Origin: Anodontia alba
Taxonomy: Eukaryota > Mollusca > Bivalvia > Lucinida > Lucinidae
Direction of reading: 5' to 3'
Length of the DNA: 64,000 nt
NCBI GenBank assembly: GCA_964016985.1
Contig: OZ024824.1
Span: 125,648,803-125,712,802 of the forward strand
Below the pieces are notes generated by a model. The model made no database searches. It was not told where the DNA came from and saw only the letters and a list, made by a program, of their open reading frames with translations. Shown piece by piece: positions 1 through 10,562 of the stretch; the stretch's first letter is position 1, and every line of letters starts with the position of its first letter. The position numbers and the translations under genes are program-made.

Positions 1-112
1 ACATTTCATGCAAATTTCAAAATGAAATGTCAAAGCCTATTTTCTGGAAAAAAAATAAAAAAAATTCAAAATGTTGTCTGCTGAAATTTTACCCAGAGTG
101 CTAAGTGTTTAT
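1..112. repeat. P1 palindromic element, right half cut by window edge
   Basis: Starts inside the core B arm (acatttcatgcaaattt), then the returning arm, the GTCTGCTGAAATTTTACCC tip and a GTGCTAAGTG end. The left arm lies outside the window. Confidence 0.8.
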
Positions 113-267
113 AAAATGCTTTAGCTGGAGCTACATGATACTGTCTTTACTATAATTGTCTTCATGAATGATATCTATCTGTTCGAACATAATAATGTAA
201 ATATAGCCCAGAGCAGTCAGCCAATCAGATCTAATGTAACAGCTTAAAACTTTGTATGCTTCGTAAA

Positions 268-461
268 TCCAGATAAGGTCCTTTTTTCAACCAAAATTAT
301 TGATATTTTTTCATTTCCTCAAAAAAAAATACATATTGTGTGTATTCATTATAAGTACATTGTTGAGGCACGCCTAATGAGTACCATAACATATGTTCTC
401 ATGGAGAAATAAGAAAAATATTTAAATATATCTCCGGACACTTGTCTTACCTGGAGCTATG
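268..461. repeat. P5 palindromic element, diverged
   Basis: Tips ccagataagg and ctggagctatg. The two arms of core C (cattataagtacattgttgag / gcctaatgagtacc) face each other, and the fold-back is imperfect. Confidence 0.75.
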
Positions 462-644
462 TGTGTAACATGTAGTATGTGTGACGGTGACAATCGTAGT
501 ATTACTGATACTTAACATATACAGCTCGCAATAAAATTGAAATAAAAAGAGACTTAACTTTGTGAGGGGACTTTACTTTGTGGCTGCTTGATAGATCAAA
601 TATAGTGTATTAGACTTTAGCTTATCAAGTTCAAATATCGACAG

Positions 645-815
645 ATAAAATTTTTATTTTTCTTTGAAAGTAGGGCTTGACATTTCATTCAAATTTTCTC
701 CATTAAAAGCAGTTTGAGACAATTTGGATGAAACATCAGTCCTAATTTTCTAGGGAAAATAGAACATTTCACTCATTGTCATTTATCTGTTTGGTCTTGA
801 GAGTGCTAAAGGTTA
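645..815. repeat. P1-like element, heavily diverged
   Basis: Core B arms are visible (gacatttcattcaaattttct / gacaatttggatgaaacatc), with a terminal gagagtgctaaagg. The left tip is not recognisable. Confidence 0.5.
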
Positions 816-987
816 TATAAATATTTGTCAATAGTGTAGGACTAAATTTGGAATCTTATTAAGAAAAGTGTGTAGGTAATGTTGGACAGGTTTCATACCC
901 AGTAGGATTAGGCTGGCGGACAAAGGTAAAGTTTTGATAATAAACTGCACTATAAGATAAAATAACACCATATCCATTAACATAGTT

Positions 988-1090
988 TAACCCATGAATG
1001 CCCAGTGGTCTGGGCCAAAATTTGTAGACTCAGATCAGATGCCACATAATGTGGCTTTTGATCAAGGTCTACACTGTTTTCCATGACATA
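988..1090. repeat. P3-like remnant
   Basis: Begins ttaacccatgaatgccc and holds both arms of core A (gactcagatcagatgcc / ggcttttgatcaaggtctacactg). The distal half is missing. Confidence 0.5.
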
Positions 1091-1132
1091 AAAAATATGC
1101 AAAAACAGAAGCAATTAATCCTTTAATATTCT

Positions 1133-1177
1133 GTGGGGAGGGGGGGGTGGGGGGTGGGGGGGGGGGGGGGGGGGGGA
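1133..1177 (+). repeat. G-rich low-complexity run
   Basis: Almost uninterrupted G run of about 40 bases with a few A/T breaks. It has enough G blocks to form a G-quadruplex and is prone to length error in assembly. Confidence 0.85.
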
Positions 1178-1426
1178 GTCATTTGTAGGATTGCTTGATT
1201 GCCTGTCAGGATCTTCCAGAAACAAGGCTCATCCCTAATAGGTCTAGGTTTTCTGATCTAGGAGGAATGTGCTTGAACACAAACCTCTCTTTTGTCTGGG
1301 TTTAAAGTCAGACAGTGAAATTATTTGCTAAATTCACATCAAGATTTCACTGTCTTCTGATTTTCCACTTTTTGGTCTCAGCCCATCAGGCCTATTATGC
1401 CACTCAGAAATTTCAATGTTAACCCT
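1178..1426. other. No gene or clear repeat seen
   Basis: Unique-looking sequence. Stop codons are frequent in all frames and no palindrome was found. Confidence 0.5.
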
Positions 1427-1609
1427 TAACCCTTGTTCTGCTGAACCCGGATTGCCCTGTCTTTGTCTGAAGAAGCCAACTGATCTGGATCTGCACTGTT
1501 TGACATTAAGTAAGTGAATTTATAGCAACAATTCTGATCAAGTAATCTGATTGGCTGTAAATTGGAAGTGGGCGTGGCATCTTAATTTATTCAGCAGGAC
1601 AAGGGTTAA
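1427..1609 (-). repeat. P2 element, one core arm lost
   Basis: Tips taacccttgttctgctgaac and cagcaggacaagggttaa are intact, but the palindromic centre keeps only the arm gaagccaactgatctggatc. Confidence 0.85.
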
Positions 1610-1610
1610 A

Positions 1611-1785
1611 GTGTTTATCACAACTGCAGCAGATGACATTTTGATTTCTTTTTGTATTTTTCTGAGAAAATGAGATGACATTTCATGTAAATTGTCTGCC
1701 CAGCAGATGATTCACATGAAATGCCAAGTCTTATTTTCTCAGAAAAATAATTAGAATGTCATCTGCTACAATTTTGCTTGGACTT
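1611..1785. repeat. P8 palindromic element
   Basis: Starts two bases after the P2 copy. tcacaactgcagcagatgac leads into core B arms gacatttcatgtaaattgtc and gattcacatgaaatgcc. Confidence 0.8.
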
Positions 1786-1787
1786 TA

Positions 1788-2014
1788 TAACCCATTGTAG
1801 TCAGGAGACCTGTTAAAGGGTAACTGACAAACAGTGCAGACTCAGATCAGATGCCGCAGAATGTGGTGTCTGATCAGGGTCTCCACTGTTTGCAAATAGT
1901 TTAGCCATTTTTCTCTAGGAATATGTAAAATCTCATAGCCGGACGTACCTAAAATTGAAATTGGACTCTTCCAATATCTAGTGTGGGAAGGTCTATTCAG
2001 TATACAATGGGTTA
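1788..2014 (-). repeat. P3 palindromic element
   Basis: Near full length, from taacccattgtagtc to tacaatgggtt. Core A arms acagtgcagactcagatcag and ctgatcagggtctccactg face each other. Confidence 0.85.
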
Positions 2015-2450
2015 TGGTTTGAGCATGGGATTCCCATGCTGCGTCATGGTCTGAAAACACTCATTGAGCTATAACTTCAGTGGCCAATAAAATACAGAAC
2101 TGCATGTTGTCACCAAAGTGTCATATTACCTACAGGTTTAATTTTGAAAAGGAAATTTTGGAAAAAATAGCAAAATAAGAAGGCAAATCATGTAGAGCTT
2201 GATGAAATTTTAAAGCATTTATATTATCATTTTGACGTAGCCACAATCTTGTGATAGTTCACTGATGTGGAAAAAAACTAGGGAATCCTTGTACCAAACA
2301 GCTAGGACATTTGTTGAACAGAAAATTAATTGTTGTTGTCATCAGTAAATGTTTTTTTTTTCTCTTCATACAGTTTTTCACTATCAAAGGATTAGCTTCC
2401 AAGCAGGGCTCCAGATGAGAAAGATTGTGCTGATTTTAGTCACACATCAT
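2015..2450. other. No gene seen; AT-rich spacer
   Basis: No open frame of note and no long inverted repeat. It contains a short T run near 2350. Confidence 0.5.
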
Positions 2451-2454
2451 CTGA

Positions 2455-2506
2455 TCAGAGCCCTCCCTCCCCCCCCCCCCCCCCCCACCCCCCGCCCCCC
2501 ACCCAA
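2455..2506 (-). repeat. C-rich low-complexity run
   Basis: Poly-C with A/G breaks. The complementary strand is G-rich and could form a quadruplex. Confidence 0.8.
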
Positions 2507-2579
2507 ACCAACATAATCATTGGATACTGGCAAAAATACTGCCAATGCTACAGAAAATATTGATGAATAGCAAAGGCCC

Positions 2580-2685
2580 TGCTAGACAGATGATTCACAT
2601 GAAATGTCAAGCCTTACTTTCTTGGAAAAATAAAAGATGATGACATGTCATATGCTGCAGATGTGATTAGCGCTTCAAGGGTTAA
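2580..2685. repeat. P8 element, right half
   Basis: Core B right arm (gattcacatgaaatgtcaag), then ctgcagatgtgattagcgct and terminal tcaagggttaa. The left half is absent. Confidence 0.75.
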
Positions 2686-2747
2686 GGTGACCTTTGTCAA
2701 AAGTAACATCTGGGCTCATACATGTATTTTGTTGTTTCCACCATTTT

Positions 2748-2959
2748 AACGCTTAGCATGCTGGGTAACAATATCAGCAGATGACATTTTGAAATATTTT
2801 TTTCTTATTTTTCCCAGAAAACAGAATTTGACATTTCATGCAAATTATTTCTATATAAGACAATTTTTATGAAATGTCAGAGCATGATTACTAGGAAAAA
2901 TCAGAAAATATTGTTATTTTGTCGTCTGCTGAATATACCCAGAGAGTGGTAACGGTTAA
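2748..2959 (+). repeat. P1 palindromic element
   Basis: Full length, from ttagcatgctgggtaaca to cagagagtggtaacggttaa. The two core B arms have drifted apart in the centre. Confidence 0.85.
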
Positions 2960-3000
2960 AAACCAGAAGATCCGATTGCTCTTGTAATACAACACACAAC

Positions 3001-3223
3001 TTAACCCTTGACGTGCAAAATTTAAATAGTAGCAGGTGGCATGTAAAAAAAAAAAAAATACATTTGTTCCTGAAAATAGGGCTTGACATCTTATGCAAAT
3101 CATCGGTGATGATTTGCATGTGATGTCAAGCCCCATTTTTTTTTTTTTTTCAGAAATAAAGAAGAAAAAAAAAATGCTGTTTAGTTGTCTGCTAATTTCC
3201 TGTTCAGCCCAGTAAGGGTTTAA
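3001..3223. repeat. P1/P8-type palindrome with long A and T runs
   Basis: ttaacccttgacgtgc opens and cccagtaagggtttaa closes. Arms gacatcttatgcaaatcatc and gatgatttgcatgtgatgtc are strongly complementary. Confidence 0.75.
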
Positions 3224-3482
3224 ACAATAAAATAAAGACAAGATAGTTGAATTATCAAGATCATCAATGATTTGCATATTCCTTTTGAAGGTTATGATCA
3301 ATATTATTACGGTGACATTACAGTTTTTGTTTTCTTGTTTGTTTGTGTTTTGATTCAATGCCTTTACCGCATGTACTCAGGTTACCCTGTTCTGCTGAAT
3401 GGTTGTGCAGGGTGCGTGGAAATCAGCTGGTAGGGTGCCGTTATTTGAGCTGTTGACTGTTACACGTGAAACTTCTTTATAT

Positions 3483-3692
3483 TAACTCTTATCCTGCTGA
3501 GCCTGGATATACCCTGCCTTTGCAAACAGTATAGATCCAGATCAGTTGGCTTCTGAAGAAGCCAACTGATCTGGATCTGCACTGTTTGTCATTCAGTATG
3601 TGAATTTATATCAGCAACCTGGATTAAGTAATCTGATTGGCTGAAAATTGGAAGTGGGTGTGGCATCTTGATTTATTCAGCATGAGAGTTAA
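3483..3692 (-). repeat. P2 element, complete
   Basis: Full P2 with an intact 40-bp-class perfect palindrome in the centre (gatccagatcagttggcttc / gaagccaactgatctggatc). Confidence 0.9.
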
Positions 3693-3713
3693 GAAACTGA
3701 AATGTCAGTATAT

Positions 3714-3914
3714 TAATCCTTTAAGGGCCAGTCACAACTGCAGATGAAGTTCTAATCATTTTCAGTTACTCAAAGAAAATAAAGTTTGAGGTTTCATGTG
3801 AAGTTCCTGCTAGGCTGACAATGCACATGAAATGCGGAGTCTTATTTTCTCTAAAGAGTAAAAAATGTTATTTGTGAGAATATCATCTGCTTCTATTTTG
3901 CATGATCCTTTAAT
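3714..3914. repeat. P8 palindromic element
   Basis: ttaatcctttaagggccagt opens and gcatgatcctttaatg closes. Core B-like arms gtttcatgtgaagttcct and caatgcacatgaaatgc lie between. Confidence 0.75.
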
Positions 3915-4039
3915 GTTTAATGAAAAAATTAGCAGACTATTGATAAATGAGGGATGTTTTTATTATTTTTCCCAGAAATAAGAGCATGATATTTCAGGTA
4001 AGTCATTTCATAAGCAGGCAATTCATATGAAATGACTAA

Positions 4040-4278
4040 ACCTCCAAAAACTGAAATTTTCAGATAAAAAACTGATATTTTTCATATTTCAACTCAAAAC
4101 ATACATTGTGGGTATTCTTTAGAACCACCATGCTGAGGCAGTTCAAACGAGTACCAACAATCTATGCTTTTGAGCAGAAATAAGAAACATAATGTATATC
4201 CCTGTAAACCCCAGTTTTACTGTATAAAAGTGGGGTTTAAGGGGGGTCAAAATTATATAGGTATGTTTTTGTGATGAT
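4040..4278 (-). repeat. P6 palindromic element
   Basis: Contains the hairpin cccagttttactgtataaaa / gtggggtttaag, diverged core C arms and the tip tataggtatgtttttgtgatg. The left tip is trimmed. Confidence 0.75.
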
Positions 4279-4373
4279 GGCCACAAAAAGAACAAATGGG
4301 TTATGTGGGTAATGACATTTCACTATATTTTTTCCTCTTCTTTTCCATGAAAATAGGACTTACTACTTTCAGT

Positions 4374-4600
4374 TTAACTCTTTGCATGCTGAATAATTTT
4401 GCATGTTTTTTTGTCATCTGTGAGTTTCTTTTTTTAATTAACTTTAAAAAAAAAAATCTTTCAGGAATACCATCAGTGTCAAACAGTTTGAACCCAGATC
4501 AGGCCTGACAAAACGTCAGGCCTGATCTTGGTCCAAACCGTTTGCAAAGGTTATCAGCAGATGACAAAAGTCACCACTAGCAGGGGGAAAGAGCTAATTG
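4374..4600. repeat. Hybrid palindrome: P1 tips around a core A hairpin
   Basis: P1-like tips (ttaactctttgcatgctg, and gcagggggaaagagctaa). The middle (4478-4548) is a core A hairpin: acagtttgaacccagatcag / ctgatcttggtccaaaccg. Confidence 0.6.
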
Positions 4601-4754
4601 CCTCCTTTTCCTAGACCTGTTAGAAGGAAACATTAAAAACAAATCAGTCATATGTTGTTTACTATATGGTAGATGGCCCACTCTTTCATAAGACAAAAAT
4701 TGTTTATGTTAGACAAAAGTGTAGATTGAAACAAAACATTCTAGATTGTTAAAG

Positions 4755-4880
4755 TTGAGGCAATACAGATGAGTACCCACAACATATGCGTTTATAAACT
4801 TGTTGAGGTAATTCAAATGAGTGCCCACAGCAAATACATGTATATGCTTTTAAAAAGAAAATCAGAACACATATCACATA
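4755..4880. repeat. P5 fragments
   Basis: Two successive pieces of the P5 right arm (gatgagtacccacaacatat and aatgagtgcccacagc) without their partner arms. Confidence 0.5.
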
Positions 4881-5392
4881 AGCATCATTAAATACGCCTC
4901 TCAAGAAGTCCTCTTCTCATATTCCTTTAAAGTGTTTTTTTTTTTTTTGTCCCCCGCCTTTTCGAAGAAAAGCAGAGGGACACTGTTTCGGCTTTTCAGT
5001 GTGTGGTGAATTATTGTTCAGTGCGTGGTTCCGAATTTTTAGTAGGTACCTTGTCCCTACAAAGTAGGTACTTTGTCCCCGTAACTCCTACCACAGTTTT
5101 AAGCCGATCCTTTTGAAACTTTACAGGTGGGGTTACTATGGAATTTGCTTGTTTTCAGTAATTTTGAAAAACTAAAGTGCACAGTGTGGTAATTAGGGCG
5201 AATACATTATGATAAAAATATGATAGATCAAAATGGGCCAAACTAGCAAGGTGCATGAAAAAATGCAGGGGATAGCTGGAAATTACAATCAATTATTGTT
5301 CGTTTGTGTGTTTTACTAGATAATACATATCTTGACATGATGCAAAGTAAATAAGACCTAGTTCTTTATCTAATCAATGATAATGCACGTCT

Positions 5393-5592
5393 TAACCCTT
5401 CTCTTGCTGAACACGTCATGCCCTGTCTTAGCAAACAGTGAAGATCCAGATCAAGAAGCCAACTGATCTGGATCTGCACTGTTCATCATTAAATATGTGA
5501 ATTTCTATCAAAAACCAGGATCAAGTAATCTGACTGGCTGGAAATTAGAAGTGGGCATGGCATCTTAATTTATTCAGCATGACAAGGGTTAA
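5393..5592 (-). repeat. P2 element nested in the 4946-7078 element
   Basis: Complete tips taacccttctcttgctgaac and gacaagggttaa. The core is shortened to gatccagatcaagaagcc / aactgatctggatc. Confidence 0.85.
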
Positions 5593-5654
5593 TGTTAATA
5601 GTAGTTGTATCCAGATGTTTACTCCTGTATTTGTCTGCATCAAAATTTGAATAT

Positions 5655-6110
5655 GAGGGTCTCATTAGAATTCCTCACATTAGAATTCCTTATGAAATCT
5701 CATTAGAAATCCTTATAGAGATTCCTTTTAGTCTCATTAGAATTCTGTTCTGAGTCTCATTAGAATTCCTCAGTCTCATTAAAATTCCCTACTGAATCAG
5801 AATAGAAATCTCTATTGATTTTGATTATTACTCAATGAGTCTTATTTGAATTCATCACTGAGTCTGAATAGATCTCCTCACTGTGTCTCATTAGAATTTC
5901 CTACTGAGTCTCAATAGAATTCTCTACTGAATGTCATTAGAATTCCTCAGTCTTGCTGGAATTCCTCACTGAGCCTCATTAGAATTCTTCACTGAGTCTC
6001 ATCAGAATTCCTGAATCTCATTTGAATTCCTTACCATGTCATCAGAATTCCTCACTGAGTCTCATTAGAATTCCTCATAAAGCCTCCTAAGAATTCCTCA
6101 CTGAGGATTT
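5655..6110 (+). repeat. Degenerate ~25-bp tandem array
   Basis: About 18 imperfect units of gagtctcattagaattcctc with cact-type spacers. The array runs into a P5-like right arm (actcacaacatgattttatg), so it resembles an expanded core C. Confidence 0.8.
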
Positions 6111-6283
6111 TTCTCATGAATACTCACAACATGATTTTATGGAGAAAAACAGAAAAAACAAGCAAATTCCATAGGGAATTTATGTCCTCCGCCATATTTT
6201 TATTTGAGCTGTTAAAAATGGGTAAGTTAACCAGAGGACCATTGGTTCTGTATCACTTACCTAAGTATTGAAGCAGGAAACCA

Positions 6284-6980
6284 GTGATAAAAAATAATTA
6301 CAGGATTCTGAAAAAACCAAATGCATATCTTCAGATCATCCTTAAAGCACCTGTAAAGTTTCAAAAGGATCGGCTTAAAACTGTGGTAGGAGTTACGGGG
6401 ACAAAGTACCTACTCCCTATACGCTTCTGTAGTATTAGAACTCAAAAAATGTCTAAGTTAAAAATGCGGAAAAAGTAATAAAAAATTATTTTAGGATTCT
6501 AAAAAAACCACATGCATATCTTCAGGCCATCCTAAAAGCCCATGTAAAGTTTCAAAAGGATCAGCCAAAAACTGTGGGAGGAGTTAAGAGGACAAGGTAC
6601 CTACTCCCTATACACTTCTGTAATATTAGAACTCAAAAAATGTCTAAGTTAAAAATGCGGAAAAAATAATAAAAAATTATTTCAGGATTCTGAAAAATCC
6701 ACATGCATATCTTCAGGCCATCCTAAAAGCCCATGTAAAGTTTCAAAAGGATCAGCCAAAAACTGTGGGAGGAGTTAAGGGGACAAGGTACCTACTCCCT
6801 ATAGACTTCTGTAATATTAGAACTCAAAAAATGTCTAAGTTCAAAATGTGTAAAATGTGATAAAAAATAATTTTAGGATTCTGAAAAAACCACATGCATA
6901 TCTTCAGACCATCTTAAAAGCCCCTGTTAAGTTTCAAAAGGATCGGACAAAAACTGTAGGAGGAGTTAAGGGGACAAGGT
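6284..6980 (+). repeat. Four direct repeats of about 190 bp
   Basis: Units start near 6284, 6477, 6667 and 6857. Each holds tgcatatcttcag, gtttcaaaaggatc and ggtacctactccctata. The reverse complement of one unit lies near 5041-5135, tying the array to the inverted end of its host element. Confidence 0.85.
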
Positions 6981-7099
6981 ACCTTCTAAAAATTCGGAAC
7001 CACGCGCCACGCACCATGGAAAGCCGAAAACAGTGTTCCTCTGCTTTTCTTCGAAAAGGCAGTGGACAAAAAATATACCACAAGTTCAATTCTGTATTG

Positions 7100-7322
7100 T
7101 TAAACCCATGTTAGTCTGGATACCCCTATAAGGGTAATTGGCAAACAATGCAGACCCAGATCAGATGCCCCAGAATGCGGCATCTGATCAGTGTCTCCAT
7201 TGTTTGCAAATAGTTTACTCATTTTTCTCTAGGAATATCTAAGTAGCTGGATGTACCTAAAATTGAAATGGGACTCTTCCAATGTATAGTGTGGGAGAAT
7301 TTATTCAGTCTACAATGGGTTA
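7100..7322 (-). repeat. P3 palindromic element
   Basis: taaacccatgttagtctgg to ctacaatgggtta. Core A arms caatgcagacccagatcag and ctgatcagtgtctccattg. Confidence 0.85.
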
Positions 7323-7343
7323 AAAGCATCTTATCCAGACCTA

Positions 7344-7390
7344 CACTCATGTGTGCACATGCACACTCATGCATGCACATGCACGCATAC
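7344..7390 (+). repeat. Alternating purine-pyrimidine tract
   Basis: Imperfect repeats of gcacatgcacactcatgc, largely alternating purine/pyrimidine, the composition associated with Z-DNA tendency. Confidence 0.6.
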
Positions 7391-7669
7391 TGTTTTCAAA
7401 CTGCATGAATGTTGGTTTTCATGAATACAAGCTGACAACATATATATTTGTCTTCTTTTTTTTTCCAAGAAAATAGGGCGAATTATCTGATTAGGACAAA
7501 GGATACAATTCGCATGAACTGTCAGGCCCCGTTTGATTTGCAGATGAGTTGCATGAATGTGTCTAGCCTAACATGCAGGCTTATTTTGATCTGAACTTTT
7601 TTGCTGTTCCCATGTGTGATACAGGTTCCCTTTTAGTTTGACAGAACATAATTTTCTATTGGCTCAATA

Positions 7670-7894
7670 TTAATTTTGACCTTTGGCCTTTCACATGCTG
7701 AATATTATATATGAACAGAAAACATTTTTAGGTTTTTACTCTTCCCGGAAATCAGAATATAACTACCATTTAAACTCTGATCTCTCATTTCAAGGAAACA
7801 CAATGTCAAGTCATTTTTTTATTTTTTTTTTCTCTGAAAAAAAAAAAAAAACAAGAACAAAAACAGGATGTTGTCTGCTGCAGTGTTAAGGGTT
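7670..7894. repeat. P1/P8-type element, diverged
   Basis: cacatgctgaatattat opens. gatgttgtctgctgcagtg and ttaagggttaag close. The centre is degraded by long T and A runs. Confidence 0.5.
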
Positions 7895-7918
7895 AAGATG
7901 GCACCTGGCCTGCACCCG

Positions 7919-8484
7919 TACTGTCCTTTCGACATCACTTGGAAAGACGCTTTTTTGCTTAGAGTTTTATTTTAACTGAAAATAATTTGTTCTGATTGAC
8001 CATATCTTATCAGTAACCATTTGTCTTTTCTGTTTATGTATTTTGTTCTCAAATATTTAACTTAAAAAATTAAATTTACAGCCCTAAATTGGTCTGACCT
8101 ATGCAATTTCTGTAGTAAAGTGATTTTTTTGAGGTTTTGTCTAAGAAAATAATTTTTTTTTTCTTTGCTGAATTTGAATAACTGATGTTTCACAACAATA
8201 TTGTGAAAATTTCAGAAAAATTGAACAAGCAGAACTTATTGAAAATCTTCCTCCAAGTTACCTACCCTACAGATTTCTGCATAATTTTGTATTCATTTTT
8301 ACTATGGGAAAATGTGAAAATATTTGATTTTTTAAAAACCAATCACTAGAATAAAACTTTTTGTGCATAGATAGATATGACAAATGATTTTGCATTAAAT
8401 CATGACAAAAGTTTGCAAATTTACTTCTTCTGTGTATAGCGCCAAGCAAAAAACAGCTTTCTGAAAGATGTTGAAAGCATAGTA
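7919..8484 (+). repeat. 565-bp repeat, copy 1
   Basis: Opens tactgtcctttcgacatcac and closes ttgaaagcatagtaag. The same sequence recurs at 22074 and 48570. It is not a simple palindrome and has no long open frame. Confidence 0.85.
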
Positions 8485-8758
8485 AGATGTACCTGATGAT
8501 GTGTGCATTGAGGGAAGTTTCGGATCAATCTGTACATTCTGGGCATTCTAATCAGTCATTTCTATTCATCAATATATTTTACAGTAGCCAGTGATGGCCC
8601 TGGTTGGATACTGTAAATGTGCAGGCTGACTTGGGCTTTCGTTGTTGGCATATGCAATAAATAGAGGATTTTACATTTTGTGGTCATTTCATATGAAATG
8701 AGCCTTTGTCTTGTTTCATCATATCAGATGACCATGAATGTAAGATTCCGTTTACCAT
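8485..8758. other. No gene or clear repeat seen
   Basis: AT-rich, with only a tiny palindrome (catttcatatgaaatg) near 8685. Confidence 0.5.
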
Positions 8759-8762
8759 ATGA

Positions 8763-9006
8763 ATTTTAAACTGTACTTTATAGCTGTAGAAGCTGAACTG
8801 TACTTTATGGCTGTAAAAACTTTTTTCAGCAGAAAACATATCGTTGTCATGGACAGCGTGATTATGTTATGTGCCAGTAAACAAGCGTTATATGTAACGC
8901 GTGGTCATATCATTTTTTCAGCAGAAAACATATCGTTGTCACGGACAGCGTGATGACGTTACATGCCAGTAAACAAGCATTATATGTAACATGCAGTCAT
9001 ATCATT
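8763..9006 (+). repeat. Tandem duplications: 28-bp pair then 92-bp pair
   Basis: aactgtactttatagctgta is repeated about 28 bases on. A 92-bp unit starting ttttttcagcagaaaac (8821) is then repeated from 8913. The second unit differs mainly at CpG/TpG/CpA positions, as expected from methylation decay. Confidence 0.85.
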
Positions 9007-9114
9007 TTTATGACAGGACGTTATCCACTGAATAATAGCGACATCATACGATAATGGTTCTTTTCTCATGTTGTGGCTCTAATATTTCTGGCTTTCTGTG
9101 TTTTGGATTAATAG

Positions 9115-9328
9115 TACGGTATTTACCCTAAGTATTCAGACACCTCAACTCCTTACCGTACTTGTTCTAAAATTTGAATAATTTACTACCCAATGTTGTG
9201 TCTAAAAATTACTGGATGAATGGCAAACAGTGAAGACCCTGATGAGATGCTGCATTCTGGGGTGTCTCATCTGGGTCTACACAGTTCGCTCAGGCCTGTC
9301 TGTCCAAATAAATAAGCTAAATATGGCT
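9115..9328 (+). repeat. P4 palindromic element
   Basis: acggtatttaccctaagtat opens, core A arms aacagtgaagaccctgatga and ctcatctgggtctacacag lie in the middle, and ggcctgtctgtccaaata closes. Confidence 0.85.
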
Positions 9329-9372
9329 CGCCTTAGTTCTAAATAAGAGAATTTTCGAGTGGAAAAGTAATG

Positions 9373-9523
9373 GTATTGTCCTTTATTTCTCAATGAAAAC
9401 TTATGTTGTGGGTGCTCATTAGCATTGTATCACTGAGGGGGTTCTGTTGTGTACCCACAACATATTCTTTGGTGGAGATATAAGAAGATTTATAAAAACA
9501 GATGTTCCTCTTATCTAGAGCTA
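9373..9523. repeat. P5 element
   Basis: Core C arms gtgggtgctcattagc and gtgtacccacaacat. Right tip cttatctagagctac. Confidence 0.7.
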
Positions 9524-9555
9524 CAAAATATAATTTGAAGATAATAGTTTAGATA

Positions 9556-9666
9556 AAAGTTTGACATTTTCGAGTAGCATACTTCAAAACGTGGGATAAT
9601 TGTCATTCCTATCAGAGTCGAACATTTTCAAGGAGCTTACTTCAAAAAGTCAGATAATTGTCACTA
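9556..9666 (+). repeat. Direct duplication of about 55 bp
   Basis: acattttcgagtagcatact and acattttcaaggagcttact begin two similar units, each ending gataattgtca. Confidence 0.75.
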
Positions 9667-9792
9667 CTTAGACCACCCCGGTCATGATATGTCACAATAC
9701 TAGGTGATGATGCCACACTATGAAGAACCATGTCTTCCTACCTTGTATGTTGAGAGGATGGGGTGTGAGTTGCAAACCGCTGGTACATGTGG

Positions 9793-9966
9793 TTAACTTA
9801 AGCTCGCTCTAGCAAAGTCAGTAGACAGCAAATTGATGATATTTTTCTATTTCCCTCTTGAAAATAGGGTTTGATATTGTACAGATTGTCTCCTTATGAC
9901 ACAAGCTGCATGAAATAATTAAATTCTATTTTCAAAGAAAAATAAGAAAAGTGTTTCAAAATGGCA
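9793..9966. repeat. P1 element, diverged
   Basis: agtagacagcaaattgatga leads to a P1 inner arm (cttgaaaatagggtttgata) and a weak returning arm ending gtttcaaaatggcag. Confidence 0.6.
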
Positions 9967-10020
9967 GAAATAAGCAAAAAATAGCTAAAGTACACACATT
10001 ATCTGGAGCCATGTTAAAAG

Positions 10021-10242
10021 TTAAAACACTAAAGCATGCTGGGTAAAAATTATCAGATGACAATATTAAAAAATATTTTTTCAAGAAAAGAGATTATGAC
10101 ATTTCTTGCAAATTGTCTCCTAAAGAGATATTGTTGCAAGAAATGTCAAACCCTATTTAAAAAAAAAGGAAAATAAAAAAAAAAAAAAAAGGCCCATATC
10201 AATTTGTCGTCTGCTGAATTTTCGCAAAGACGACTACAGGTT
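10021..10242 (+). repeat. P1 palindromic element
   Basis: actaaagcatgctgggtaa to cgactacaggttaa. Arms gacatttcttgcaaattgtc and ttgcaagaaatgtcaaac. Poly-A interrupts the right arm. Confidence 0.85.
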
Positions 10243-10562
10243 AATGGGATTACAAGCGTGAACATCACATCCTCCGCAATCAAAGCAATATTACTTAAGA
10301 AAATCATTTTGATGCATTTGACGTAATGAATTGCATTAAGATTAATTTTCAAATTCTAAAGGTACTTAAAACTTAATAATAACATGCAAGTATCTTTATG
10401 ATTTTGAAATAAGATTTATTACAGTTCTCACAATTATGTATTTCAGTCACATCATGAGAAAAAACGTGTTTATCCATATACTGTATGTAAACATCAAGAG
10501 CTGAAATTAGCCTGTGTATCCACCCAGTCTGCTGTCCTGATTAGATTTTGTAAAGTCCAATT
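10243..10562. other. No gene or clear repeat seen
   Basis: AT-rich spacer without a long inverted repeat or convincing open frame. Confidence 0.5.

Larger units (their letters stand above)
4946..7078. mobile_element. Composite element with long inverted ends and internal tandem arrays
   Basis: The first ~180 bases (gtcccccgccttttcgaag onward, then ggttccgaatttttagtag and ggtaccttgtccc) return in reverse complement at 6965-7075. The start can also fold on itself (gtccc...gaggga). Inside are a nested P2 copy, a degenerate ~25-bp array and four ~190-bp direct repeats. No transposase reading frame is present, so it is non-autonomous. The superfamily is not decided; target duplications are obscured by T and A runs at the edges. 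Confidence 0.7.

Noticed and set aside
3004..3215. AATAAA-like signals and T runs near palindromes as gene 3' ends
   Set aside because: Such AT-rich hexamers occur in nearly every P1/P5 arm (aataagaaaaata) and have no associated coding frame.
2891..3358. 155-codon frame with Phe- and Lys-rich runs
   Set aside because: Runs through P1-type palindromes and their A and T runs; pure repeat sequence.
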